A DNA stretch of 64,000 nucleotides from Branchiostoma floridae. Taxonomy: Eukaryota; Chordata; Leptocardii; Amphioxiformes; Branchiostomatidae. Where the stretch lies: assembly GCF_000003815.2 (NCBI RefSeq), contig NC_049991.1:9990506-10054505 (forward strand), written 5' to 3'. A model generated the notes under the pieces. The model did no database searches. It was not told where the DNA came from and saw nothing but the letters and a program-made list of their open reading frames with translations. A program made the translations under genes and the position numbers. Of this stretch, positions 1-11,890 are shown one piece after another; within the stretch, counting starts at the first letter, position 1; each line of letters opens with the position of its first letter.

Positions 1-1044
1 ATTTTGTCGTTACAGATAAAATTGATTAAGAATATATCTCTGCTATGTGTCAACTAGCTATAGCTATAGACGTCATTTCCTGATAGCAAAAGTATCGTAT
101 CACACAAAATGGAGAAATACATTGCTCTTGAAGCCGTGGTAATTACTTTACATCATCGTTGAGAAGTCGAACCAAGTAGGGTATAGGGGAGTCCCTGTAT
201 CTATTTGTTCTACATTTAACCACTCTGAGTTTGTTAGAGTTTCTGGTGTTTCGTCCATGGAGCTGACCTGTCTTCTGTGGGAGCATGTCTGGGCCCAGTT
301 TCTTTGCGAATTTTCTGCACAAGTCCTCGCGTCTTTGTTGCAGAGTGTGAAGGCCGGTGCGCTCCAGTGCCGCTTCATAGGACGTGTACTGTCCACCCAA
401 GATGGTACGGAGAGCTCTCTTCTGAATTCTTTCCAACCGTGCAGTGTGTTCCTTGGTGAGTCCGGGATGCCATACAGGCACGCAGTATTCTACCACGGGT
501 CTGACATAGGATATGAATACTTGGAGCAAATCATTCACCGTAACATTGAACCTTTTCAGACTTCTAAGCATGAAGAGTCTTCCGTTAGCTTTGGAGATCA
601 TTTTTGATACATGCGTATCCCATTTTAAGTTTGACTGTAACCATATTCCCAAAAGACACGAGACTACCACGATCTCCAGCGGGGTGCCATTGATTTTGAG
701 AACTGGAGGGGCAGGCGGAAGCTTCATGAACGAGAAAATCATAACCTTGCACTTGTCTGCATTCAACAGCATGTGGTTTTGACTGGCCCACTGATTAAAG
801 TCATTGAGCTCTTCCTGCATGATAGATGGCGCATCATGTTGTCGCGTCTCTGCCAACGACAGGTCGTCAACAAATTTCCACTCACTGAGGGGAGACTCTC
901 TAACAGCGTCATCAAACACAGCCAGGAAGATGAGGGGCCCAAGAAGTGTTCCCTGTGGAACTGAACAGGACAGCGTCTGCCACATAGAGAGCTCGTTTCG
1001 ATACCTGACGCGTTGACGGCGGTTGAGCAGGAAGTTAGCTATCC
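1..1044 (-). mobile_element. Non-LTR retrotransposon (LINE), 3' half: reverse transcriptase C-terminal part and tail
   Basis: This is the downstream half of a LINE on the minus strand; its upstream half lies at 9184-11290. The frame runs from 1044 down to a stop at 143. It carries reverse transcriptase motif B (SVPQGTLLGPLIF) and motif C with a catalytic FVDD, followed by a C-terminal stretch ending PYLVRLLNDDVK. Positions 1-142 are the 3' UTR, and the element runs off the window. The split is caused by the insertion at 1045-9183. Across the two halves the protein reads without a break as PCLIPWI-ANFLLNRR. I see no frameshift or stop in this half, so the LINE was probably young when it was hit. 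Clade is uncertain; it looks like the CR1/Jockey group. Confidence 0.88.
1039..1044. repeat. Target-site duplication, first copy (CTATCC)
   Basis: CTATCC at 1039-1044 recurs at 8626-8631 and 9178-9183. In the intact LINE it would be present once. It marks the borders of two DNA elements inserted side by side. Confidence 0.8.
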
Positions 1045-1442
1045 CAAGTCACGTGGCACTCTGAGAGGATTAAGCCACACCCTACCCCCACACACCACTC
1101 TGTGTCGCGCGCGGTCCCGGACGGCCACGCCGTAATTGCTCCGGCCTTTTACGCGCGGATGCCACCTCAGATAATCTGGGTTGAAAAGGAAAACTACGAA
1201 GGACACGCTTCTAATACGGGAGGATCACCGGACGAATCACCAGTCAAACCCGAGGAGGATTTTCCGTCCCGAAATCCACGGTTCTCCGGGTCAGAATGGG
1301 ATTCTTTCCGCCCCAGCTGCCGAGGACCCGGCCCGGCCGCCATGCCCCGTACGTCTCGCCAGTAGGACCATAGGCGGTAGGCCAAGGAATTGTCTTTGAT
1401 TCGCCCGTACACCGTATCGCTGAGCATTGCCGGGGTTGGGGA

Positions 1443-1560
1443 TTACCCGAAGGTCGGGGAAGTCGGCGAAGCCGACCAATCGGCGCAGGAGTTTTTCCAC
1501 CCGAAGGTCGGCTAAGCCGACCAATCGGCGTAGCCGATTTAGAGCGCGGCGAAGCCGTGC
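1443..1560. repeat. GC-rich short direct and inverted repeats in element A
   Basis: The phrase CCCGAAGGTCGG followed by CCGACCAATCGGCG occurs twice (about 1446-1483 and 1500-1533). It is followed by self-complementary pieces such as GGCGAAGCC and GCGAGCGAAGCGAGC. The stretch could fold into hairpins. Its role is unknown. Confidence 0.6.
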
Positions 1561-3159
1561 GGCGAGCGAAGCGAGCTAGGTGGGAAAGGCCTTTTCTACT
1601 ATCGCCGTTTTCTGCAAAATTCTAATATCTAAGTCAAAACTTTCAAGTGAATTATGTTCGTCGAGTTATTTGGAGGCCATTTAACGTACAAAGAGCACAT
1701 ATTAGTCATTTCAAATTAAAATAAACGCCATTGAATTTTAGCCGATTTCCGGGTCACTGCGTTACCAGCAGTACGGCGGCGGCCACACCACGTCGTCGTA
1801 AAAAAAACGCATCGGTAGCTAGTATATTTACCAAAACGCTGGCACTAACCACATGTAATCGTTATAATCATTGATGCATTATTCTTGTAGAACGGTCCAT
1901 ACTTAAATAATCGCTAAAATGCCATCTGTTTCACGAGATCTGTATTCCTATTAAAGGAAGTTGGTATTCCTATCTCAGTTCTTACTTTCGGGTTGGCGAC
2001 GTTACCGATCACGAAAATCAGACGAAAGCAGTGGAAAAAACACGGTCAAAACGTATCTGCAGTGCAGCGTAGCTTTTGTCAGCGTGTTGAAACCCTCAAA
2101 CTTCTCAAATAGTACCACGAAAACCGACAAGGCGCCTAAACGGGCCCGCCGTACGATCCCACACCACAACACAGATGATCGAAAACACCGGAAGTGGTAA
2201 CGCACATCAGGGAGATCGGTTGCTTACCCATCCAACATTTAAAGTTAGGGGAAAGGCGGCGCAAAGGATGACGGGAAATACTCGCACTAAGAAGATAGTA
2301 ATCTTTGACGGGAGCATCTGAGGAGGCATTTCCGGATTGGCGGTACACGGCGGACTACCGTGGCAGACAGCGCGCGGCGGGGTTCCTGTTACTCAACAAA
2401 AAACACAATTCCGAGGCCTATTGCCCATGGTAGGACATTCAAGAAGCTACGTCCTTTGCCTGGAAAATTCTGCCGTTTTGACTCTTTTGCGAGGTACCGT
2501 ATCGTTTCCCAGTTGTTGACAGGACTTCAAATTTATTAACGTTAGATCAGTGACAGTCGTCGGGGAAACTTCAGTCAGCCAAGAGTAGAAAATTCAGTTT
2601 TAAACCGTTTGTCATAGTACTGAAATTGTTTCCCAGTTTGGTGGTAAATTTCAAACGAGTATGTCGAGTCATAGTCCACATAATGCTCCGTTTTGTTCAT
2701 GTTTGCTTTCCCTACCTCATGTACCAAGCCGTTTTCTAGTACTTGCGCAAATTATGCAAGAATTTGATACCACGCCGTGTTGTTTTCTTGCCATCGCAAT
2801 TTTATGCATAGTCCCACCCGGAGGGAGACCAGGCTGCTGTCCCACCTGGGGCAGGCAGGGCAACATTTAAGTTTCGAATTGGCCACAATTTTTGCAGATC
2901 ACTTATAGTAAGTTCTGTCAGAGAAAACTCGAAGTACAGTTGATGGTGGTGCAGTTGACAACGATGGAATAAAGGGTATTTTCTAAACCACTTCTGTTTG
3001 GAGATTATTTACAGTGCCCACAATCAAACGGGAAACTTGGTTAGGACATTGATTTGGCGGAGTGTTTTTCCAAACAAGAATGTGACGGGCATAATTGGAT
3101 GAGACTGTCAAACCTCAGACTGACAGATTGTCTGAAGATAATAAATTTGTATGAAACAT

Positions 3160-4135
3160 GCTAGATCGGAGCTGCATGAAATAGCACGTGAGCTTGGGCC
3201 GAGCGATTAGGATTCCCGCAAGCTGGAAAGACAGACGGCATTTTCATTTTATGTAGAGAATTGCACATGAGCTTGGACCGGGTGAATGGATTCCCGCAAG
3301 CTGGAAATGCAGAGAATATTGTTATGCTGTGACAAATTGCACGTGAGCTTGGGCCGGGCAATTTGGGTTCCCGCAAGCTGGAAATGCAGAGAATATTGTT
3401 ATGCTGTGACAAATTGCACGTGAGCTTGGGCCGGGCAATTTGGGTTCCCGCAAGCTGGAAGTCCAGAGAATATTTTTTATTTTTATTTTTGTGGAACATT
3501 TTACATGAGCTTGGACCGGGTGAGTGGATTCCCGCAAGCTGGAAATGCAGAGAATACTGTTATTTTTTACAAATTACACGTGAGCTTGGGCCGGGCGACT
3601 TGGGTTCCCGCAAGCTGGAAGTCCAGAGAATATTTTCTTTATTTTATTTAGTGGAACATCGCACAGGAGCTTGGACCGGGTGAATAGATTCCCGCAAGCT
3701 GGAAATGCAGAGAATACTGTTATTTTGTGACAAATTGCACGTGAGCTTGGGCCGGGCGATTTAGGTTCCCGCAAGCTGGAAGTCCAGAGAATATATTTTT
3801 ATTTTTGTGGAATATTTTACATGAGCTTGGACCGGGTGAGTGGATTCCCGCAAGCTGGAAATGCAGAGAATATCATGTTGTGACAAATTGCACGTGAGCT
3901 TGGGCCGAGCGATTTGAGTACCCGCAAGCTGGACATGTAGAGGACATTTTTACTTTTTTTTTTTTTTCGAAAATTGCACATGAGCTTGGGGCGGGTGAAT
4001 GGATTCCTGCAAGCTGGAAATGCAGAGAATATTATTTTGTGAGAAATTGCATGTGGGCTTGGACCAGTCGATTAGGTTCCCGCAAGCTGGAAGTGCAGAC
4101 GAATGTCAGTAGAAAGACTGCACGTGAGATGGATA
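3160..4135. repeat. Minisatellite, 12-13 units of about 70-85 bp
   Basis: Each unit carries CACGTGAGCTTGGGCCG or CACATGAGCTTGGACCG, then TTCCCGCAAGCTGGAA and ATGCAGAGAATATT. Unit starts are near 3185, 3265, 3340, 3417, 3501, 3577, 3661, 3737, 3818, 3891, 3976 and 4048. The GGGCCG and GGACCG versions largely alternate, giving a higher-order unit of about 160 bp. Open frames across the array are by-products of the repeat and not genes. Confidence 0.9.
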
Positions 4136-6136
4136 AAGCCGAAGCTGCATCTGTAGCGGAGATGACGGGAAAATTGACACAGAATTCGAGACAGATAACA
4201 AGAAGGGTTGACCAGGAATGACCGACGTTACGGTTACGCACATTTTGTAACAAACCCTTACAACCAACTTGGTTCAAGTTTATTTGACATCTTCCTACCC
4301 CTATTTGACCTCCCTCGCCTCTCGCTGATTCGTGCCGACTACTGAGTACGGTCAGAGTGAGGTGAGTTTCCAAAACGCACACTTGTTATAATATGTCAGA
4401 ACACGAAAAGGTAACACTAGTCTGTCTCCTTGATGGGAAGATCTCATCATGCCCCTAAGTGTGGTTGTATAAATTTAAGAAGTTTTTAGACTAACAAAAG
4501 AGCACTCACAATAATTTATCACAGAAAGTTGAGAAATGACGCAAGTCAACGATGAACAAGCAAGGTGAATGCAAATGATAAACTCATAAAGGAATGTAAT
4601 TCCATTAGCCTAACCCACAAGTGGGAAGTACCAGAACATATCACGAGACAGATAAATGATACGAAGAAGATTGCTTGATGATACAACTGTCCGGTGAGGG
4701 ACAATAGAGGCACACGTGTAAATGTGGTGGAATCCCTCATATTGCACTATTTTGTTTTTTTTTTGCGTCGGCTTTCATTGTACAGCGATGTTGTAAGACA
4801 ATGAAGTCGGGAAATATGCGTCAACTAGAGCCGAAGAATTGTGGCAAGTAACGCCAAGAACTTTCTTGACACCGACATCACTTTACTCGGAACACGAAAC
4901 ACATTTCATTGATCAATCAGCAGATGAATGGGAAGCCATGTAGGTGACAAGTGACATTAAAGCGATAAACCCAGTACCGACGGTATGTCATGAGCTTGTA
5001 GCTATCTCCTGTCGGTGTCTGGGACATTATTATGATAATCCAATTGCCGTGAAGTTGAGAGGAGTCGGTCCGAGGTGGGAAAAAAAATGTCTAACTTATT
5101 CATAGCTGATGCGTCTGTGAAGGCTGACACCCAAATTCAAGGATGACACGCAAATTCGTGAAGCGTTTCCGTATTTTTATATCATAGAGTGGAATTTCTT
5201 ATCGCCAAACAAAGTTGGGGGCGCATCTCCTCTTGATAGTTTTAAAGAACACTTGCAAAAAGGTTGGATGTAACAAAACCAGCTACTGCCACGCCACGTA
5301 CCTACGAAGCTGGTGGGTTACGCCGACATGTGGATACAGAAGGCATGCCTGTGTCCAGGCTGGATGACAATGTATGATTTTTCAGCAGTATCTGAGCCTG
5401 CGCAGTGTTTCTTACGGAAGTGTAATACTTGACAACTATTACCAATATCTGCGGATCGATGGGCAAACTGTAGAAATTGGCCAAGTTAATGGACTAGGGG
5501 AGTTAGCCGGCCCTTGGGGTTAGTACACGACCCACGATCAGTATCTGGGCCGGGCAGATATCCTTCTCGGACATGAAAGTCAAGCCATCGAACTACAATT
5601 TTTGTTATTGGTCCAAATGTAAGGCAAGTTGTGTATATTTGTAGGTAGACAACTACCTATAAAGTAACTAATACAGGACATATCAATTGAAGACTATACT
5701 GTACAATGCTTCATCGTTGAGAGAATGACAAACGCATGAGGATAGAAAAAAAAAAGAAAAAAAAAAGAAGCATCGTCGGGGGGGCGTGTCTGATCTAGGT
5801 ATAAATCCACATGGTCAAGCTCTGATAGAAATGTCTCTCCCACCCCTCTGCAATTGGAATTATTAATTTGCCAGAAACAGACATGGGCACCAGGTATGGC
5901 GGGAACAATGATTGAAGTGAATATGCGGGCTGAGATAACAGTTGTCTGTTTTGATAAGTCCATTTTTCTTCACGACAAGCCTCTACCCATTTCAGCTCAA
6001 CGGCAAATACGCAATATGGGCAATGGTAACTGTCTGAACATGGAAAGGAAGAAACACCAAAGTTTGTGTAACAGTAGAGTTTAAACGTCGCCAAACTGAC
6101 CAGGTTCATGCCAAACGTCCGATGGTCCGGACCTTT

Positions 6137-6205
6137 CGGCGTAGCGGTTAGCTCCTGTTTTGTGATCTGGCGGACCGGATTCGAATCCCGGGAGCCAAGG
6201 GTATT
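6137..6205 (+). repeat. tRNA-like sequence, probable SINE head
   Basis: An A-box-like GGCGTAGCGGTTAGCTC and a B-box GGATTCGAATCCCGG sit at tRNA spacing. The acceptor arms do not pair cleanly, so a functional tRNA gene is unlikely. It is probably the head of a SINE or a tRNA pseudogene inside element A. Confidence 0.5.
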
Positions 6206-8631
6206 TGTTTCTACTCCCCTCTCACAGTCCATGAGGAGAAGGCGCTGACCAAATATGACGAGAATGGTTAGAGATTTGTATCAGGGATTCGCCCTCTTCA
6301 ACAAGTACTTTTCTTTCACATGAAAAGCTGACTGGCAAAAGCTAGAACAAGCAAGCAGGAACCTCGAGCGAACTGTCGCCTAACAAGATTGGAAAGCTCC
6401 TCGTTTTCATTTAGAAGTTGAGAACAGCTGTATAGCGGAGGGCATTTCACAGAACGGAGGTGTCATAGAAGTTCGCGTATAAAACAATGAGATCCCGTCT
6501 GTATTTCCCAGTTGCCGTTGTCAGAACAAAACTAAATCACATCCGGTATTCAGAATATGTATAGAATGGTTGGCATCTCTCCATTGTTTTTATCCACCAA
6601 CGGGTCATCAAAGAATTCGTCACCATGGTCTTGGGCGTCTGTTTAATATCCACAGTGGGAACTCCCTTTGGTGTTGAATCCCTGGACACATCGCGTATCG
6701 CCATCAAAGAAAAGTGCCGGTGTCATAACGTTGAGAGATCTTTTGTCGGCCTAAGTTCAGAAGGTCATTTGTTTTACATATAGATTAATCGCCTTCGAGA
6801 AAACGGTTATACGACACGGTGTAAATGAATACCTCCCCTGAGGTCACTGACACGGTTTAATGATAACGCAGCAGATATTACATTGGTGGGGAGTTATCAT
6901 AACACGGATTAACGATCCCATAATGAGGAGTTTTCAACGCCCCAGACTTATAAAAGAAAACACAAGCAATTTGTATATGCGAAAACCACTTATTCACTTC
7001 TCGCATTTTGTCAGGTTGACTTGATTTTTGTCACGTGAGCCACGGTTACCACCTTGACTTGAGTGATCTGCTCAACTATTGACATTTCACATTTTAGGGA
7101 GAATAACGACAAGGCGAATGACGTTTCGCAGATCTATGTGGTTTCCAGCCAAGAATGGACTCGTCTGAACATACTGCGACGATAAGCCAATGAATTTGTT
7201 GTTGAACTTTCGCCCGTGCTGAAGTACCCGGGTGGGGGTTCCGAATGTGACCCAAATAGAGTACTCGGGATCACACCGAGCAGGCGTGGAACAGCCCAGC
7301 GGCAAGTTCCGAGCAATGAGGAAGGTACCCGAAGCGGACCGGCCAGCGACTTGTAAGCTCAAGGATTGCGGTAGTGCAGTCCAGCACTGACGTTTTCATG
7401 AGCGCAGCAGGTTACCAATATCAGAGGGCTCAGTTTCTTATCCCAATGATTGCCCGTGAGTTGAGGAGTGAATAAAAAGTCGTGGTATCTAAGTTGGGCA
7501 TGGAACAACGTGACGACCTCAGCGGCAGGTAGGACGCCCTCAGTGCGACGCTAAAATTTCTAGTAGCGATGTGCTTGTTTAACTGATATGGTGACTTTTC
7601 ATCGCAAAATAGAAACACGGACGATGGGGACTGTCATCTACAATATGTGTCAAACACAAGTGTCTTTTTCAGCGTGGAACAAAATATATTTAGGACTATC
7701 CCGATGGACGGAAGGCAAAACGAATAACCACAAGGGAGAGAAATAGCACAACACGGTTAATCGGTGTGGTTTGGAAAAAAAAAAAGTCAAAAATCTTGAC
7801 TAAAAACTCGAGGGGATGTAACCACAGGTATACAACAGTGACGGACAATACGGCGTATGTTTAGGCCAGGGAGGCTCAACCTTGCACTTTTCCCATAAGG
7901 CATGCATAGCATTGGAATAGTATGGACTTCCTTAACCAGAACAAAGCCTAGAAAAAGTAGTTGGGAATTATGCGCACAGGTTTGTCCGGCAGGGCCTAGT
8001 TTATCAAAACTCAAGATACCGTGAAGAAAAGGAAATTTCTTCATGGTCCGAAAATCAAAAGCCAGCCTGCGATATGCTAACTACATGGGAGGACATGGGA
8101 TCCGTTGCTGATTCCACTCGCGGTCATTGGTTTCAGAGTACTAAGTACCTATAATTAACCGACAGGAAACCATCTCTACAGGCAAAGGTATTCAGACTAG
8201 ATACAAACATTGTATTTTCCAGTTTGCAACGTTAGGGCGGTACATGGTCAATTACAGAGACATGACGGTATTATATGATAATCACCACACAGCACTTTTT
8301 GGGTAAGAACAATCATGCTGTGCGACCTACAGGTAAAGCTCAGCATACAAGCTGAGGAGTAGGGTGGGAAACAGTCTAGGTAGCCAAGTGTTGGCAAAGC
8401 TTCACACATGCGCACTTATTTCTTCGGTTGATCAGCGGGAGGCGAGGGAGTGTACTTGAAAAGGGGTAGGAAGACAGAGGAAGAAGAATATTGATATTGT
8501 AAGTATTGGAAGAAAGGGTATAAGAAAGGAGCTTTAGGGTCGTATGAAAGGGTAAGAGGGTTGGACCCCGTCTTTACTATCCATAACTTAAACCGAACAG
8601 AGGCCAAGTGACGCGGGATTTGGTACTATCC

Positions 8632-9177
8632 CAAGTCACGTGGCACTCTGAGAGGATTAAGCCACACCCTACCCCCACACACCACTCTGTGTCGCGGGGC
8701 AGGGGTAGGAAAGGTGAGCCATAGTGCGATGAATGAGTCAGGGCCATAAGGACTTAGAGGTGCCATTAAAAAAAAAAAAAAAAAAAAAAAAAAACTCATC
8801 AACCGGACATTTCGTAGTGTGTAAGGTAATAAGTCTAACCCGGCTTCCAAGAAATGCGTTAGCAGCATCTGATGGAGTAGAGTATGGATTACGAGTTGGC
8901 ATACTAAATAGAATCTGAGGTTACATGTTGCGTTTTAAGAATTGTTTTTACCACTACCAACAGCGCTTTGTGTTCAATTAAGGCGGCCCAGCTGAGATTG
9001 GTGGCGAACTCAAGGAAGCTCGCTGCGACTCACGGGAAAAGAAAAAAAAAAAAAAATCTAGCGAGCAGGTGGCATCCGCGCGTACCACTTTGCTTCTGTT
9101 CGGGCCCCGGCCTAAGGCCCCGTCTTTACTATCCATAACTTAAACCGAACAGAGGCCAAGTGACGCGGGATTTGGTA
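8632..9177. mobile_element. Small DNA transposon (element B, 546 bp) with the same ends as element A
   Basis: The first 62 bp repeat the left end of element A and the last 60 bp (from CCCCGTCTTTACTATCC) repeat its right end. CTATCC is at both borders, the left one (8626-8631) being shared with element A. Near its right end B carries AGGTGGCATCCGCGCGT, which element A has in inverted orientation near its left end (about 1151-1168). The core has a long A-run (8767-8793). Its size and lack of coding fit a MITE. Confidence 0.75.
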
Positions 9178-9183
9178 CTATCC

Positions 9184-11290
9184 AAGGTATCAGACATGGT
9201 CGTGCACCGAGCTGTAGCAATTTGGAAATAGCAATGTTGTGGTCGATCCGATCGAATGCCTTTGAAAAGTCCGTCATAACAAGTGTAGTGATGTTGCCCA
9301 GTCTATCAGAGTTTCTCGCCACGTAGTCAGTCAAACTAACCATGTAGTGTGCAGTTGACTTTCCCTTGAGACAGCCATACTGTTGTGGATCAAGTGAGGT
9401 TCGGATGTCTTGTAGCAGCCACTTGCTCACGAAAGATTCAGCGACCTTGGCTAATTGTGACGTCAGGGAAACTGGTCGCAGTTTACTGATGCAGGGGGGT
9501 TGGCACTTGGGGAGGGGCACAACTATGGCATCCTTCCACTGCTGAGGTACGTACCCCTGTTTAAACGATGTATTTAAAATGTCAGCAACTGGTTGGCTGA
9601 ATTCATAGGCGAATTCCTTTAACACTCTCGTGCTCAACTGATCAGGGCCCGGCGCTTTCCCAACTTTAAGCTTTTGCAGAATAGGGCACACATCCCAGGG
9701 GTGCACCTCTGGCGGTGGGGCCTCGCACGGCAGGTAAGCCGGGAGCTGTGCTGGGTCAAGACTGGGGCGTCCTTGTGCCACTGTTGCAAATTGATCATTT
9801 ATGTAGTTGGCGATGAAAAGGCTGTCCGCCGACTCGTTATCCGGAATGCTGACAGAAAGTTCTTTGTGCTGCATGTTTAGTAGACCTCGGATTTCCCTGT
9901 ACCAGCTGGCCGGGTTCTCCTTATGTAGTTTTTCAATCCGGTCGCTGTAATAAGACCTCCGTGCCTTTTTCACCTCGCGGTTTACTTTGTTTCTGAGATA
10001 CTTCCAAAGTAGAGCTTTACCTTCTTTAAAGGCTTTCTGTCTTCTGAGGATGAGGGCTTTCACCTCTGGATTGATCCATGGCTTGTCTGTAGCGTGCATT
10101 TTAATCTGGCGGGTGGGGAAAAACTGTTCAATAGCTTTTCCAATTGTTTCGTAGAAGATGGCTGATTTGATCTCACATGAGGGTTCCTCGTACAGCTCTT
10201 GCCACTGATACGAACAAAGCCACTGTCCAAAGGCGCGGATATTTGAGTCTCGCATGGGGCGCACTGTTTTTGTTTTAGTTTCATGGTGTACGTGGTGTGA
10301 CTTGGGTTTCCACAGAACAATGTTATGGTCACTTAGGCCGAGAGGACTAGTGATTTCTGGTATGTCATAGTATGACTGGAGGTCTGTTATAATAACATCT
10401 AGAATAACTTGTCCTCTGGTGGGCATTTCGACCACTTGAGTCAGTCCGTTTCCGCTGCAGATGTCCTTTGTGTCGAGTCTATTGAAGTCGCCCAATAGAA
10501 CTATCCCTGCTTCTGGGTTTCGCGTTCGTAAGCGATCTGTTTCAGTAAGTAGGTGGCCCACAAGTATGTCCTGGTGACGGGATGCTGGAGGGTTGTATAC
10601 TGCGCAGATGATCAGTTCAGATATGCCTCTGGGTAGGCGTCTGGGTCTTGCCGATATCCATAAACATTCTAGTTCATGTGGCACACAGGTGTCTTGCACA
10701 ACTTTGGCTGGGATGGTATCTTTAACATAAAGGGCAACGCCTCCTCCTCGTCGATCCGTGCGGCATTTGGAAAACATGTTGTACCCATCCACAGCAAGGT
10801 GTGTCTCTGACATGTCAGGTGTGAACCACGACTCCGTCACGGCTGCAATGTCTATGCTATTGTTCAAAAGAATGGTCTGGAATTCCTCTAATTTGTTTAC
10901 CAACGATCTGGGGTTGCAAAGTAAGATTGAAGGAGTCTTGGAGGGATACCCTCTCTTCTTCTCATCTCCATTCTTTCTAAGGTTCTGCAGAACTTTCCCC
11001 CGAAACGTGGAATGCAATGTGCGCGGGATAAGGTGGCGGTTCCCCAGCACAACAGGTATCTGTCTAGTGATGTTCTTCCCCCCGCGACATCCCCTGGCGT
11101 GGAACAGTTTCTTGATCCCGCATTCTGTGATTGACCTTTTCACATTAGTAGACAGTTTCGAGAAAGACATGAATGCCCGAAGGGCCGACGACGAGTAAAA
11201 CAGTGTGTTTTGAAGGGCCATGTCGAATGACCTGTAGTAACCCGGCTTTTGTCTGAGGTAAACAGATCAGTGAATCTTACTTTTTCTTGT
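9184..11290 (-). mobile_element. Non-LTR retrotransposon (LINE), 5' half: endonuclease and reverse transcriptase N-terminal part
   Basis: The frame starts with the ATG at 11221 and runs to 9184. Residues about 95-310 are an APE-type endonuclease with TESWFTP, RRGGGVALYVKD, LLGDFN and a final SDHN. After a linker rich in basic residues comes the reverse transcriptase start (KAPGPDQLSTRVLKEF), LRPVSLTSQLAKVAE, and motif A FSKAFDRIDH. At 9183 it is cut by the inserted transposons, and the frame resumes at 1044. The two halves (2038 + 902 nt) total exactly 980 codons. An in-frame stop precedes the ATG. The 5' end near 11290 is approximate and no ORF1 is visible, so the copy may be 5' truncated. 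Confidence 0.9.
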
Positions 11291-11360
11291 AGTTCTCATG
11301 TCGGCGATTGTCGAGTTCCTGTTTTAGTGGTCGAGGTTGACTCGACTATCATATCTATAA

Positions 11361-11887
11361 GGCCACAGCAAGTAAATTTTATGGATGACATCCGCGCGCT
11401 CATTAATTTTCGCCTGATTTCAGAAAAAAAAACAAGAATCTTTTTTCTTCTTTGGAGATGGTCAACATGATGAGAAAGTACCAAAATGGGAAAGTATGTT
11501 GTGTTTTAGCCTAATGATTGTACTTGTAGAAGTCACACTAGCGAGGTAGCCATTACTGTAGTTATAGAAGTGAAACCAGCTGAAAGCTGTAAAAGTGGCA
11601 CCACTATGGAAGTCATGAGTGTAGTTGGCAACTTGGTAAGTAATACTAGTCTACCACACTAGTGTCACTTTAACAACACTAGTTCACTTCTTGAATACAG
11701 GAATGAATGATTTGTTGTCAGTGCTACCATGTTTTGTCACTTAAAGTCTTGTTACGACGTTTATGGTGTCTATTTTGAAAATTTAGCCATCTTGTTTTTT
11801 TTTACCCATCTTGTTTTTTTTTCGCCCTATCTCATTATTTTTGCAGTCTGCAGAGGATGTCATCCATAAAATTTACTTGCTGTGGCC
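11361..11887. mobile_element. MITE with 33-bp terminal inverted repeats, Harbinger-like
   Basis: GGCCACAGCAAGTAAATTTT at the left is matched in inverted form at the right (11850-11887), and weaker similarity continues inward for about 90 bp. TAA flanks both sides (11358-11360 and 11888-11890). A 3-bp TWA duplication is typical of PIF/Harbinger elements. There is no coding capacity. Confidence 0.75.
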
Positions 11888-11890
11888 TAA

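Larger units (their letters stand above)
1045..8625. mobile_element. Large non-autonomous DNA transposon (element A, 7.6 kb) inside the LINE
   Basis: The left end (CAAGTCACGTGGCACTCTG) and the inverted right end (reading CGTCACTTGGCCTCTGTTC inward) form imperfect terminal inverted repeats of about 30 bp. CTATCC lies on both sides. The first 62 bp and last 60 bp are almost the same as those of the 546-bp element B next door. Inside are a GC-rich block with short repeats (1100-1560), a minisatellite (3160-4135), a tRNA-like piece (6137-6205) and mostly unique AT-rich sequence. No reading frame in it looks like a transposase, so it would have to be moved by another element's enzyme. Superfamily is unknown: a 5-6 bp duplication with ends starting CC/CA does not point clearly to one. 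Confidence 0.72.

Noticed and set aside
3161-3774. Open frames across the minisatellite, with repeated LREPKLPGPSSRAICH-type peptides
   Set aside because: They come from the tandem DNA repeat, occur on both strands and have no gene context.
3160-4135. CRISPR-like array
   Set aside because: The whole unit repeats with drift; there are no constant repeats with unique spacers, and the genome is eukaryotic.
6137-6205. Functional tRNA gene
   Set aside because: A- and B-boxes are present, but the acceptor and anticodon stems do not pair well.
7087-7362. 91-residue minus-strand frame inside element A (GCSTPARCDPEYSIWV)
   Set aside because: No recognisable domain, no supporting exons, and GC-rich local sequence; left as chance.
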